From DATLFA01 sp035525225 (GTDB lineage: Bacteria; Actinomycetota; Acidimicrobiia; Acidimicrobiales; WLNW01): 64,000 nt of DNA. The translations under genes were made by a program, and so were the position numbers. Location of the stretch: contig DATLFA010000054.1 of assembly GCA_035525225.1 (NCBI GenBank), positions 178,811 to 242,810 of the forward strand, read 5' to 3'. The notes beneath the pieces were generated by a model. The model searched no databases. It was not told the origin of the DNA and saw nothing but the letters and a program-made list of their open reading frames with translations. Below, one piece after another: positions 7,952 to 16,808 of the stretch (positions are counted from its first letter, which is position 1; each line of letters opens with the position of its first letter).

Positions 7952-8728
7952 GTGGACGCCGATCTCGACGCACTATGGGAAGAGTACAAGCGCTTGCAGG
8001 ATCAAAGCCTGCGAGACCAACTCATCCTGCATTACTCACCGTTGGTGAAGTACGTCGCGGGCCGCGTCGCGATCGGACTTCCGCAGAACGTCGAGCAAGC
8101 CGACCTCGTCAGCTACGGCATCTTCGGGCTCATCGACGCGGTGGAGAAATTCGATCCTCGCCGCGGTTACAAGTTCGAGACGTACGCGATCGCCCGCATC
8201 AAAGGGGCGATCCTCGACGAACTGCGTTCGATCGACTGGGTCCCCCGTTCGGTCCGCGCGAAAGCGCGGCAACTGGAGAAGTCCTACGCCAAGCTCGAGG
8301 GTTCGCTTCGACGCGCGCCGACCGACGAAGAGTTGGCGAACGAACTCGGCATCACCGAAGACCAACTCCAGAATCTGTTGTCGCAGCTGTCGTTCGTAGG
8401 TCTCGTCGCACTCGACGAACTGCTCGTCGGCGGCAAAGCCGACCGTGGCGAAACACTGACCCTCGGTGACACCATCGCCGACACCGGCGATGGTCCGGTC
8501 GGTGCGTACGAAGTCGAGGAGATGCGTCAGATCCTCGCGCGTTCGATCAACCGCATGCCCGAACGCGAGAAGATCGTGCTCACCTTGTACTACTACGAAG
8601 GTCTCACGCTCGCCGAGATCGGTCAGGTGCTCGGCGTGACCGAGAGCCGCGTGTGTCAAATCCACACGAAGGCGGTGCTGCAACTGCGATCGCGCATCAG
8701 CGCCGCCGTTCGCGAAACCGCGGTCTGA
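7952..8728 (+). CDS. whiG: FliA/WhiG-family RNA polymerase sigma factor
   Basis: This 258-residue sigma factor starts at GTG 7952, 37 bases after xerC. It has regions 2 (LVKYVAGRVAIGLPQNVEQADLVSYGIFGLIDAVEKFD), 3 (RRAPTDEELANELGITEDQ) and 4 (YYYEGLTLAEIGQVLGVTESRVCQIHTKA). The protein resembles FliA, which drives flagellar genes, and WhiG, which controls Streptomyces sporulation. The location beside an M23-like gene and rpsB matches the whiG locus, hence the symbol. No anti-sigma gene or flagellar gene is in the window, so its regulon cannot be read here. Confidence 0.88.
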   Translation: MDADLDALWEEYKRLQDQSLRDQLILHYSPLVKYVAGRVAIGLPQNVEQADLVSYGIFGLIDAVEKFDPRRGYKFETYAIARIKGAILDELRSIDWVPRSVRAKARQLEKSYAKLEGSLRRAPTDEELANELGITEDQLQNLLSQLSFVGLVALDELLVGGKADRGETLTLGDTIADTGDGPVGAYEVEEMRQILARSINRMPEREKIVLTLYYYEGLTLAEIGQVLGVTESRVCQIHTKAVLQLRSRISAAVRETAV

Positions 8729-8798
8729 TCTTCACACCATCGCTGTAGGGTTCCGCTCACTTTCCCTCGACGCTGCCAGAGCTGTTGAGAGAGTTATC

Positions 8799-9296
8799 AT
8801 GTCCATCCGTTCCAAGAACCGTCGCGCGGTCGTCGCAGCCGTGCTCACGATCACGTTGTGTGCCGCGACATCGCCCGCCGCGGCGCAGCCACCCCGGTTC
8901 GTGCCTCCCGTCGACGCACCGATCAGCGATTCGTACCGACCACCGGCGACGTCCTATGGCCCGGGCAACCGGGGCATCGAGTATGCGACCCGGCCCGGTA
9001 CCGCGGTGGGGGCTTCAGCCGCCGGGTTCGTCGCCTTTGCGGGGATCATCGCCTACGAGCGCTATGTGAGCATCGATCACGAGGGCGGCGTCCGTACGAC
9101 GTATTCGTACCTCGAGACCATCGAGGTCGTGGCGGGCCAGCGGGTCGCCCGAGGGGACGTCGTCGGCGAGGCGGGCGACCTGCTGCACTTCGGCGCCCGC
9201 CGGTTCGGCCTGTACATCGATCCGGCGTCCCTGTTCGAGAGCACGCCGCCGTCGCGGGCCCGGTTGGTACCCGTGCGCGGTTCACCCTGGACCTAG
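8799..9296 (+). CDS. Exported LytM/M23-like protein with degenerate zinc site
   Basis: This 165-residue protein starts at ATG 8799 and has a signal peptide ending near ASPAAAQ (about residue 30). The remainder has the M23 fold pattern PGNRGIEYATRPGTAV and DLLHFGARRF. In active M23 peptidases these read HRGxD and HxH. Here the first His is Asn58, the Asp is Glu61 and the first His of HxH is Leu128; only His130 remains. The protein is therefore probably an inactive, envelope-located LytM domain, perhaps regulating another wall hydrolase. Its place before rpsB is conserved in actinobacteria. Confidence 0.82.
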   Translation: MSIRSKNRRAVVAAVLTITLCAATSPAAAQPPRFVPPVDAPISDSYRPPATSYGPGNRGIEYATRPGTAVGASAAGFVAFAGIIAYERYVSIDHEGGVRTTYSYLETIEVVAGQRVARGDVVGEAGDLLHFGARRFGLYIDPASLFESTPPSRARLVPVRGSPWT

Positions 9297-9297
9297 C

Positions 9298-9363
9298 TTC
9301 CCGCTCTGCGGGGCCGCTCGGGCCTCGGGCTTCCCGCTCTGCGGGGCCGCTCGGGGCCGCTAG
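9298..9363. repeat. GC-rich tandem repeat, two copies of a 33-bp unit
   Basis: Two copies of a unit containing CCCGCTCTGCGGGGCCGCTCGGG, offset by 33 bases, directly follow the M23-like gene. The core GGCCGCTCGGGCC is shared with the repeat at 2793-2870. A TAGACT that could be a -10 box for rpsB starts at 9361, at the repeat edge. Confidence 0.8.
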
Positions 9364-9510
9364 ACTTCTCCGTTGGCCCGCCTCCCGGTTGGCCCGCCGC
9401 GTCGTCCGATTCGGTGTTTCACTCGACCAGTGCCCTCCCACGGTCGCGCCCGGTACAACCGCAGCGCGTCGGGCGCCGGTTGTGACAAAACCGTTGGGAA
9501 GGGAGAAACC

Positions 9511-10374
9511 GTGGCCGTTGTCACGATGAATCAGTTGCTCGAGGCCGGGGTCCATTTCGGCCATCAGACACGCCGCTGGAACCCGAAGATGAAGCGATTC
9601 ATCCACGGCGAGCGTTCCGGCATCTACATCATCGATCTCAAGCAGACGCTGACGCGGATCGAGACGTCGTACACGTTCGTGCGCGACCTCGTTGCCAACG
9701 GGGGCGTCGTGCTCTTCGTCGGCACGAAGAAGCAGGCGCAGGACGCGATCGAGTCCTACGCCGAGCGCTGCAACATGCCGTACATCAACCAACGTTGGCT
9801 CGGCGGCATGCTCACCAACTTCGAGACCATGGCGAAGCGCGTCGCGAAGATGAAGGAATACGAGCGCATGCGCGACTCGGGCGAGCTCGAGGCCATGCCC
9901 AAGAAAGAAGCGCTCATGATCACGCGCGAGCTCGAAAAGCTCTCGCGCAACCTTCGGGGCATGCGCAACATGACTCGGCTTCCCGACGCCGTGTTCATCC
10001 TCGACACCAAGAAAGAGACGATCGCCGTCACCGAATCCAACAAGTTGGGCATCCCGGTCATCGCGGTCGTCGACACCAATTGCGATCCTGACGTGATCGA
10101 CTACCTGATCCCCGGCAACGACGACGCGATCCGCTCCGGCGAGATCATGGCGAGGGTCATTTCCGACGCAGTGATGGAAGGTCGCTACATGGCCTCCAAG
10201 CGCGCCAGCAGTGCTGCTCCGGCGCGAAGCGAGACCGAAGAAGCCGAGATCGCAGAGCAGCAATCGCAAGCACGCGCCCAGGCTTCGGCCGAGGCCGCGG
10301 CGCGCGAAGCGCGCATTGCCGCGGCAAAGGTGGCCGCGGCGGCGGCCGGTCACCCGACAGACGACGACCAGTGA
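9511..10374 (+). CDS. rpsB: 30S ribosomal protein uS2
   Basis: This 287-residue protein is placed at GTG 9511, with GGGAAGGGAGA just upstream. It begins MAVVTMNQLLEAGVHFGHQTRRWNPKMK. The family segments SGIYIIDLKQT, VLFVGTKKQAQ, RWLGGMLTNF and IPVIAVVDTNCDPD-type sequence are all present. The last 45 residues are an Ala/Arg/Glu-rich tail beyond the conserved core, as in many actinobacteria. uS2 binds the 30S neck and is needed for bS1 or mRNA placement. The rpsB-tsf-pyrH-frr order is conserved. Confidence 0.98.
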   Translation: MAVVTMNQLLEAGVHFGHQTRRWNPKMKRFIHGERSGIYIIDLKQTLTRIETSYTFVRDLVANGGVVLFVGTKKQAQDAIESYAERCNMPYINQRWLGGMLTNFETMAKRVAKMKEYERMRDSGELEAMPKKEALMITRELEKLSRNLRGMRNMTRLPDAVFILDTKKETIAVTESNKLGIPVIAVVDTNCDPDVIDYLIPGNDDAIRSGEIMARVISDAVMEGRYMASKRASSAAPARSETEEAEIAEQQSQARAQASAEAAAREARIAAAKVAAAAAGHPTDDDQ

Positions 10375-10381
10375 GGCACTG

Positions 10382-11173
10382 ATGGCGGAGATAACCGCGA
10401 AAGAAGTGAAGCGTCTACGCGACGCAACAGGCGCGGGCATGATGGATTGCAAGAAGGCGCTCATCGACAGCGACGGCGACTTCGACAAGGCCGTCGAAGC
10501 ATTGCGCAAGAAGGGCTTGGCCAAAGCAGCCGAACGCTCTGATCGCGAGAATCGCGAAGGAGCCGTTGCGGCCGCTGTCGACAACAACCGCGCCGCGCTG
10601 GTGCAGCTCAAGTCCGAAACGGACTTCACTGCCAAGAACAGCGCATTTCTCGCATTGGTACAGAAGATCGCCGATGCCGTGCTCAGCGACGGAGAAGACG
10701 CGGTCGACGAGCTCACCCCGGCCATCGAAGACCTCAAGTTGGTGACCAAAGAAAATATCGAGGTCGGCAAAGTCGTGCGCTTCGAAGCCGCTCCGGGCAA
10801 CACGCTCGACACCTACGTCCACGTGCAAGACGGGCGCGGCGTCAACGCGGTCATCGTCGAGGGGTCGGGCGTCGACCCGGGCACCCTCCACGACATCGCG
10901 CTGCACGTCGCCTTCGCCAAGCCCATCGCGCTCAGCCGCGACGAAGTTCCCGCGGAACTCGCCGAGCGCGAGCGGGCCACGCTGCTCGAGATCACCAAGA
11001 GCGAGGGCAAGCCCGAAGCCGCGTGGGAAAAGATCGTCGAAGGCCGCATCGCTGCTTGGTACAAAGAGCGGGTACTGCTCGATCAAGGCATATTCGGTGA
11101 GAAGGAGACGGTTCGCGAAAAGGTCGGACAAGGCTCGATCGTTCGTTTCGCTCAGGCGTACATCGGTAGCTGA
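10382..11173 (+). CDS. tsf: Elongation factor Ts
   Basis: This 263-residue protein starts at ATG 10382, seven bases after rpsB. The N-terminal UBA-like domain and TDVGF-type loop appear as EVKRLRDATGAGMMDCKKAL, and the core domains follow with SETDFTAKNSAF. EF-Ts is the guanine-nucleotide exchange factor for EF-Tu. The C-terminal LDQGIF and TVREKVGQ segments are conserved. Its stop abuts the pyrH start with no spacer, indicating co-translation. Confidence 0.98.
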   Translation: MAEITAKEVKRLRDATGAGMMDCKKALIDSDGDFDKAVEALRKKGLAKAAERSDRENREGAVAAAVDNNRAALVQLKSETDFTAKNSAFLALVQKIADAVLSDGEDAVDELTPAIEDLKLVTKENIEVGKVVRFEAAPGNTLDTYVHVQDGRGVNAVIVEGSGVDPGTLHDIALHVAFAKPIALSRDEVPAELAERERATLLEITKSEGKPEAAWEKIVEGRIAAWYKERVLLDQGIFGEKETVREKVGQGSIVRFAQAYIGS

Positions 11174-11938
11174 ATGATGACCGACGCCCGCGGCAACGAG
11201 ATCATCTCCATCGCTCGGGGTACCAGTAAGCCTCGGTGGGATCGGGTGTTGCTCAAGCTTTCGGGCGAGGCTTTCGCCGGCGATGCCAGCTATGGCATCG
11301 ACGGACCCGTCGTCGAGACGATCGCCGCCGAGATCGCGGCGGCGTACGCCGAGTTCGATGTCGACATCGGTGTCGTCGTCGGTGGCGGCAACATCTGGCG
11401 CGGCATGTCCGGGGCGAGCAAAGGGATGGACCGCGCGCAGGCCGACTACATGGGCATGCTGGCGACGGTCATCAATGCACTCGCGTTGCAGGACACGCTC
11501 GAGCGCCTCGGCGTACCGACACGGGTCCAGACGGCGGTGCACATGGCCCAGATCGCCGAGCCCTACATCCGGCGCCGCGCCATACGGCACTTCGAAAAGG
11601 GCCGCGTGGTGATCTTCGCCGGCGGCACGGGCAATCCGTTCTTCACGACCGATACGACCGCCGCACTGCGCGCCGTCGAGGTCGAGGCGGGTGCCGTGCT
11701 GAAAGGCACGCAGGTGGATGGCGTCTATACGGCTGACCCCAAGCTCGACCCCAACGCCACCAAGCTCGACCAGATCACCTATATGGACGTGCTGCAACGT
11801 GATCTCCGGGTCATGGATCACACCGCCACCACGCTCTGCATGGAGAACCGGCTTCCGATCGTCGTATTCGACTTGATGAAGGCGGGCAACGTGCGGTCCC
11901 TGCTCGACGGCCAGGCCATCGGTACGCTGGTCTGTTGA
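11174..11938 (+). CDS. pyrH: Uridylate kinase PyrH
   Basis: This 254-residue enzyme phosphorylates UMP to UDP in pyrimidine synthesis. It starts at ATG 11174 directly after the tsf stop; a second ATG follows immediately. Amino-acid-kinase family signatures are VLLKLSGEAFAG, GVVVGGGNIWRG, VIFAGGTGNPFFTTDTTA and GVYTADP. Residues 1-20 are an extension before the conserved kinase core. PyrH is hexameric and allosterically controlled by GTP and UTP in studied bacteria. Confidence 0.97.
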   Translation: MMTDARGNEIISIARGTSKPRWDRVLLKLSGEAFAGDASYGIDGPVVETIAAEIAAAYAEFDVDIGVVVGGGNIWRGMSGASKGMDRAQADYMGMLATVINALALQDTLERLGVPTRVQTAVHMAQIAEPYIRRRAIRHFEKGRVVIFAGGTGNPFFTTDTTAALRAVEVEAGAVLKGTQVDGVYTADPKLDPNATKLDQITYMDVLQRDLRVMDHTATTLCMENRLPIVVFDLMKAGNVRSLLDGQAIGTLVC

Positions 11939-11984
11939 GGGCCCGCCACGAACGCGGCGTTGCCGGGCGAATGAGGAGGTGAGC

Positions 11985-12554
11985 GTGAGCGAACTCGCTG
12001 ACGTCGTACTCGAGGATGCGACCGAAAAGATGGACAAGGCGGTCACTCATGCGCGCACCGAATTCGCCACCATCCGCACCGGGCGGGCCAGCTCGGCGAT
12101 CGTAGAAAAGCTCACGGTCGAGGTCTACGGCGCAGAGATGAAATTGCAGGATGTGGCCTCGTTCTCCATCGGTAACGACGTGCGCCAACTCGTCGTCTCT
12201 CCCCACGACCCGGCAACGATGGGGTCGATCGAGAAGGCCATTCGCAATGCGGACATCGGCGCCGCGCCGAGCAACGACGGGCGTACGATCCGGCTGAACT
12301 TCCCCCCACCCACCGAGCAGCGACGCAAGGAGCTGACCCGGGTGGTCGACAAGATGGCCGAAGAAGCCAAGGTGGCGATCCGCAACGTACGCCGCCATTC
12401 CCGCAAAGAGCTCGACGACCTGAAGAAGAACGGGGACCTGACCGAGAACGACCTGGCTCGGGCCGAGAAAGAGCTCGACCGCCTCACCCATCTGCACGAG
12501 TCGCAGGTCGACGGCGCACGCGTCAAGAAAGTCGAAGAGCTCCTTGAAGTCTGA
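11985..12554 (+). CDS. frr: Ribosome recycling factor
   Basis: This 189-residue protein dissociates post-termination ribosomes together with EF-G. The start is GTG 11985: AGGAGG at 11974-11979 is five bases upstream. An in-frame GTG at 11979 would overlap that Shine-Dalgarno and is unlikely. The three-helix bundle is visible in FATIRTGRASSAIVEKLTVE, PDIxAAPSNDGRTIRLNFPPPTEQRR-type sequence, and KKNGDLTENDL. A beta domain lies between helices one and two. It follows pyrH as usual. Confidence 0.96.
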   Translation: MSELADVVLEDATEKMDKAVTHARTEFATIRTGRASSAIVEKLTVEVYGAEMKLQDVASFSIGNDVRQLVVSPHDPATMGSIEKAIRNADIGAAPSNDGRTIRLNFPPPTEQRRKELTRVVDKMAEEAKVAIRNVRRHSRKELDDLKKNGDLTENDLARAEKELDRLTHLHESQVDGARVKKVEELLEV

Positions 12555-12611
12555 TGGTGAGTACCACTGCTCGCGCTGCTCGCTTAGCGTCGTGACCGAG
12601 GAGGCCCTGTT

Positions 12612-14063
12612 GTGAACGAACCCAACCGCCCCAGGTCAGGAGACGAGCGCCTCCTACGGGGTCGTCCGGCCGATGACGCCGTGCGCCCCGGACGCTCGGT
12701 ATTCGACGACGACCTCGACGACGACTACGACGAGGAAGAAGAGTTCGACGACGACTACGACGATGACGACGAAGACGAAGAAGAAGACGACGACGCCGTC
12801 GCGATGCCGCACTGGACCGAACCGCCCACGGGTCAGGCGCCCGCGCCCAAGGGAGGCGATGCCGACGCCTGGACGACCTTGACGGGCTCGCAGCCCCGCT
12901 GGCGCGAATCGGCCGCTGACTACGACGACGAGCCCGAAGTCGCGGCCACCGCGGCCGCCACCGAGTACGACTCCGAGGCGGCCGCAGAAGAGTTCTTCGA
13001 ATTCGACGACGAGGGTGACGCCGACTTCCAGCGGTTCATCGGCGACGAGCCGGTCATCGGCGCGGACGATGACGATGATCTCGCGTCCATCCCGATCACC
13101 AACGCCGGCTCCACCACGGCCGGGCGAGCCGGTGCCGGCGCGGCCGCGAGGACCGCGACGAAGAAGGCAGCGACCAAGGCGGGCACGCGCGCCGAGGCCC
13201 GCCCGGCGGCGCGACGCCGCAACGACATGCGCGCCCGTGTCGTCACGGGGGTAGTGCTCGGCGCGCTCGCCATCGCGGCGTTCATGAGCGGTCCGGCCGC
13301 GACAGTGGGGCTGACGTCGATCGTGCTCGGCCTCTGCGTGATCGAGCTTTCCAACGCATTGCGGCGCGCCGGGTACCAGCCGGCCACGCTGCTGGCGATC
13401 GTCGCCGCGGTGGGGGCCCCGATCGCGGTCTACCAACGGGGCGTCGACGGGTTGTTGGTGGTCATCGCCGTCAGCGCCGTGTTCTCGTTGTTGTGGTTCC
13501 TGTCGAAAGCGGGCGACGAATCACCGGTGCTCAATGCCGGCGTCACGATGCTCAGCGTGGTCTACATCGGCGTGCTCGGGTCCTATGGCGCGCTGATGCT
13601 GCGCGTATTCGGGCACTACGGCATCGGCATGATTCTCGCGGCAGTCCTCGGCACTGTGGCCCACGACATCGGTGCGTTGCTCGTCGGTCGTTCGGCGGGG
13701 AAGACCAAGCTGACCTCGGTGAGTCCGGGTAAGACGCGAGAGGGACTCATCGGGGGCATGCTGACGTCGATCATCGTCGTCGTGGTCGCCGTGGGCATGT
13801 TCAAGATCGCACCATTCGGACAGGTTCCCTCGGACCGAGAGGGCCTCTGGAACGGCGGCATGCCGCAAGCCGTGTGGCTCGGTCTCGCCATCGCGGTGAC
13901 TGCACCGCTCGGTGATCTCGTCGAGTCGCTGATCAAGCGCGATCTCGGCGTCAAGGACATGAGCAACATCCTCAAGGGCCACGGTGGTGTACTCGACCGT
14001 TTCGATGCGTTGCTGTTCACGCTGCCGGCCACGTACTACATGGCGCGGTTCGTCATCCTCTGA
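12612..14063 (+). CDS. cdsA: Phosphatidate cytidylyltransferase with long acidic N-terminal extension
   Basis: This 483-residue protein starts at GTG 12612, with GAGGAGG seven bases upstream. Residues 1-205 are cytoplasmic, low-complexity and mostly Asp/Glu/Ala, with a near-unbroken acidic run at about residues 32-64, ending in a Lys/Arg/Ala-rich hinge. About eight membrane helices follow. The CDP-alcohol synthase signature SLIKRDLGVKDMSNILKGHGGVLDRFD is present near the C-terminus. The enzyme makes CDP-diacylglycerol from phosphatidate and CTP. Most CdsA proteins are about 270-300 residues, so the extension is unusual. Confidence 0.93.
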   Translation: MNEPNRPRSGDERLLRGRPADDAVRPGRSVFDDDLDDDYDEEEEFDDDYDDDDEDEEEDDDAVAMPHWTEPPTGQAPAPKGGDADAWTTLTGSQPRWRESAADYDDEPEVAATAAATEYDSEAAAEEFFEFDDEGDADFQRFIGDEPVIGADDDDDLASIPITNAGSTTAGRAGAGAAARTATKKAATKAGTRAEARPAARRRNDMRARVVTGVVLGALAIAAFMSGPAATVGLTSIVLGLCVIELSNALRRAGYQPATLLAIVAAVGAPIAVYQRGVDGLLVVIAVSAVFSLLWFLSKAGDESPVLNAGVTMLSVVYIGVLGSYGALMLRVFGHYGIGMILAAVLGTVAHDIGALLVGRSAGKTKLTSVSPGKTREGLIGGMLTSIIVVVVAVGMFKIAPFGQVPSDREGLWNGGMPQAVWLGLAIAVTAPLGDLVESLIKRDLGVKDMSNILKGHGGVLDRFDALLFTLPATYYMARFVIL

Positions 14064-14110
14064 GCCGGCTGCGGTCGAGCGAGCGACGCCGCGAAACACC
14101 CGCGAGCGCC

Positions 14111-14116
14111 TATCGT
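14111..14116 (+). promoter_or_regulatory. Putative leaderless -10 box for dxr
   Basis: TATCGT lies seven bases before ATG 14124. There is no Shine-Dalgarno between them, consistent with leaderless initiation of dxr. Confidence 0.35.
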
Positions 14117-14123
14117 CGACGCC

Positions 14124-15293
14124 ATGACCACGACACTCGCCGTGCTCGGATCGACCGGTTCGATCGGCACGCAGACCCTCGACATCGTTCGGGCCGCCTC
14201 CGACCGCTTCGAGGTCGTCGCGCTGGGCGCCGCGACGTCGGTCAAAGAGCTGGCGGCGCAGGCCCACGAGTTCCGGCCCCGGGTCGTGGCACTCGCGGAC
14301 AGCACCCGCGTCGCAGAGCTACGTGAGCTCCTCCCCGCGGGTGTCGATGTGCTCACCGGGCCCGACGCGTTGGCCGCCGCAGCCCGTGAAGGACAGACGG
14401 TCATCAACGGTGTCGTGGGCTTCGCCGGGCTCCCGGTCACGTTGGCCGCCCTCGTCGCCGGCCGACGGCTCGGTCTGGCCAACAAAGAGTCGTTGATCGC
14501 GGCCGGGCCGGTGGTGGCCCGAGTGCGAACGACGCCGGGCGCCGAGTTGTTGCCCGTCGACAGCGAACACTGCGCCCTGCACCAATGTCTGCGGGCGAAC
14601 GACAACCCGGCGCGGGTGACCAAGCTGGTGCTCACGGCCAGCGGGGGACCGTTTCGGGGTAAGTCGCGCGGCGAATTGGCTGTCGTCACGATCGGCGATG
14701 CGCTGGTGCACCCGACGTGGAATATGGGGCCCAAGATCACCGTTGACTCATCGACACTCATGAACAAAGGCCTCGAGGTGATCGAAGCGCACGAGCTCTA
14801 CGGCGCGTCGCACGGTATCGATTTCGACGACATCGACGTGGTCGTCCACCCCCAATCGATCGTGCACTCGATGGTCACCTTCACCGATGGTGCGACGATC
14901 GCGCAGTTGTCGATGCCCGACATGCGGCTGTGCGTGGCCTACACGCTCGAATATCCAGATCGTTCGACGATGTCGTTCGGCGCCATCGACTGGACGTCGC
15001 TCAGCCGGCTCGATTTCGAGCCGCCCGACCGCCACGCATTTCCCTGCCTCGACCTGGCGTATCACGCGGGTCGCGCTGGTCAGACGGCCCCGGCGTGGCT
15101 CAGCGCGGCCAACGAGGTGGCGGTCGACGCATTCTTGAATGGCCTCATGCGGTGGACCTCGATTGCCGATGTGTTGTCAGCGGCGCTCGATCGCTGGCCC
15201 GGCTCGGTCGCCGACAGCGTCGAAGCTGTGCTCGCGGCCGATGCCGCCGCGCGCGATTGCGCACGAGCGATCATCGAACGGAGAGCAGCGTGA
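14124..15293 (+). CDS. dxr: 1-deoxy-D-xylulose-5-phosphate reductoisomerase
   Basis: This 389-residue enzyme makes 2-C-methylerythritol 4-phosphate with NADPH, the committed step of the MEP isoprenoid pathway. The N-terminal NADPH fold shows VLGSTGSIGTQTLDIV. The catalytic region contains LANKESLIAAGP, PVDSEHCALHQCL, TASGGPFRGKSR, HPTWNMGPKITVDSSTLMNKGLEVIEAHELY and VVHPQSIVHSMV. Metal-binding Asp and Glu are intact. It lies with rseP and ispG in the order typical of actinobacteria, and overlaps rseP by four bases. Confidence 0.97.
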   Translation: MTTTLAVLGSTGSIGTQTLDIVRAASDRFEVVALGAATSVKELAAQAHEFRPRVVALADSTRVAELRELLPAGVDVLTGPDALAAAAREGQTVINGVVGFAGLPVTLAALVAGRRLGLANKESLIAAGPVVARVRTTPGAELLPVDSEHCALHQCLRANDNPARVTKLVLTASGGPFRGKSRGELAVVTIGDALVHPTWNMGPKITVDSSTLMNKGLEVIEAHELYGASHGIDFDDIDVVVHPQSIVHSMVTFTDGATIAQLSMPDMRLCVAYTLEYPDRSTMSFGAIDWTSLSRLDFEPPDRHAFPCLDLAYHAGRAGQTAPAWLSAANEVAVDAFLNGLMRWTSIADVLSAALDRWPGSVADSVEAVLAADAAARDCARAIIERRAA

Positions 15294-16798
15294 TCGAATC
15301 GAAGGAGGTCCCCGACCAGACCGCGGCCCCCGCCGGCGGCCCGGCCGAGGTCGTGGTGCACGACGGGCCCAAGTCGAACCCGGTCGCGCTGGTGGTGCTC
15401 CTGCTCGGCGCCCTCTTTCTCGGACGCAGGCTCGGTGTCAATGCCCCCCTGATCATCCTCGGCATCGCCGTGATGATCTTCTTCCACGAACTCGGCCACT
15501 ACGTCACAGCCAAGTGGACGGGTATGAAAGCCACGGAGTTCTTCTTGGGATTCGGCCCGACCCTGTGGTCGTTTCGCCGCGGCGAGACCGAATACGGCCT
15601 CAAGCTGATCCCTGCCGGCGCCTTCGTGAAGATCATCGGGATGCACAACCTCGAAGAGGTCGATCCTGCTGACGAATCGAGGACGTACCGTCAGAAGACC
15701 TACCCCCGGAGGGTTCTCGTGGCGTCCGCCGGTTCGGTCATGCATTTCATCATGGCCTCCGTGTTGTTCTTCATCGTCTTCGCGTTCATCGGGGTACCCG
15801 ACGAGAACAAGTGGTACGTCGCCGAGACCGTCGAAGGGGGCGCCGCGGCCAACGCAGGGTTGATCGAGGGCGATCGCATCCTGTCGATCAACGGCCAACC
15901 GGTCAACCGTTTCGCCGGCCTCGGCCCCGTGCTCGAGCCCCTGTACGACCAGCCGTTGCAGATGGTGGTACTGCGTGACGGTCAGCAGGTCGAGTTGTCC
16001 GGCACTGCCGGTTGGCGCCTGTCAGAGCGCGGTGCAGCCGGCATCGACGGTCTCCTCCAGTACGAACAGGTATTGGCGGTCGAGGGTCAACCGGTGCAGA
16101 CGTACGCGCAGTTCTTGAGCATGGTCGAGGTGGGCAAGACGTACAACGTGCGGGCGTTCGGCGCCCAACAGGCGACCGAGTTCGACACGAAGGTTGCGAT
16201 CACCGCGATCTACCCCGAGCACGGCGCCACGGGTTACCTCGGCATTCTCCGCGGCGAGGAGGTCGTCCCGCAGGGAGTGGTCGAAGGCGCGGGCTCGACG
16301 GTGACCGCCATCGGTCGTACCTCGAAGTTGGCGGTGACCGGTCTCGGCGCCTTCTTCTCGCGTAAGGGCTTCGACGATACGTTCGCCAACGCGTTCGACG
16401 AGGGCGTCGGACCGTCCGCGGGCACGATACCCGAGTCGGTCATCACCGACGAAGAACGCGTGGCGGCCAACGAACGCGACAGCCACCGTGCGATCTCGAT
16501 CATCGGCGCAGCCCGTGCGGGCAAGCAGATCGCCGACGAGACCGGCGTAAACGGCGCGCTGCGCTTCTATGCCGCGTTCAACATCTTCATCGGGGTGTTC
16601 AATCTGCTGCCGCTCTTGCCCCTCGACGGCGGGCACATCGCCGTGGCCACCTACGAGCGGCTGCGCTCACGCCGGGGTCGCTTGTACCACGCCGACTTCG
16701 CCAAGCTGCTGCCGCTGACCTACGTATTCGTGGCGCTGATGGTGAGTTTGATGTTGTTCACCGGCTTGCGTGACATCGTCGACCCGCTGAAGTTCTAG
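15290..16798 (+). CDS. rseP: RseP-type site-2 intramembrane zinc metalloprotease
   Basis: This 502-residue protein starts at GTG 15290, its GTGA overlapping the dxr stop. Residues 1-30 are a polar cytoplasmic tail. The first catalytic helix has HELGH at 66-70 and the last membrane region has NLLPLLPLDGGHI near 440, giving the third zinc ligand. Between them is a PDZ domain (ENKWYVAETVEGGAAANAGL and IEGDRILSINGQPV). Such proteases cleave membrane-bound anti-sigma factors and signal-peptide remnants. The partner is not identifiable here. Confidence 0.95.
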   Translation: MIESKEVPDQTAAPAGGPAEVVVHDGPKSNPVALVVLLLGALFLGRRLGVNAPLIILGIAVMIFFHELGHYVTAKWTGMKATEFFLGFGPTLWSFRRGETEYGLKLIPAGAFVKIIGMHNLEEVDPADESRTYRQKTYPRRVLVASAGSVMHFIMASVLFFIVFAFIGVPDENKWYVAETVEGGAAANAGLIEGDRILSINGQPVNRFAGLGPVLEPLYDQPLQMVVLRDGQQVELSGTAGWRLSERGAAGIDGLLQYEQVLAVEGQPVQTYAQFLSMVEVGKTYNVRAFGAQQATEFDTKVAITAIYPEHGATGYLGILRGEEVVPQGVVEGAGSTVTAIGRTSKLAVTGLGAFFSRKGFDDTFANAFDEGVGPSAGTIPESVITDEERVAANERDSHRAISIIGAARAGKQIADETGVNGALRFYAAFNIFIGVFNLLPLLPLDGGHIAVATYERLRSRRGRLYHADFAKLLPLTYVFVALMVSLMLFTGLRDIVDPLKF

Positions 16799-16801
16799 CG
16801 T
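16796..16801 (+). promoter_or_regulatory. Putative leaderless -10 box for ispG overlapping the rseP stop
   Basis: TAGCGT includes the rseP TAG stop and lies seven bases before the ispG ATG at 16809. No Shine-Dalgarno is visible between them. Confidence 0.35.
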
Positions 16802-16808
16802 TTCGGTC

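Noticed and set aside
8745..8751. TAGGGT after whiG as a third RecA-NDp promoter
   Set aside because: The upstream element reads TTCACAC instead of TGTCR, so it does not meet the pattern.
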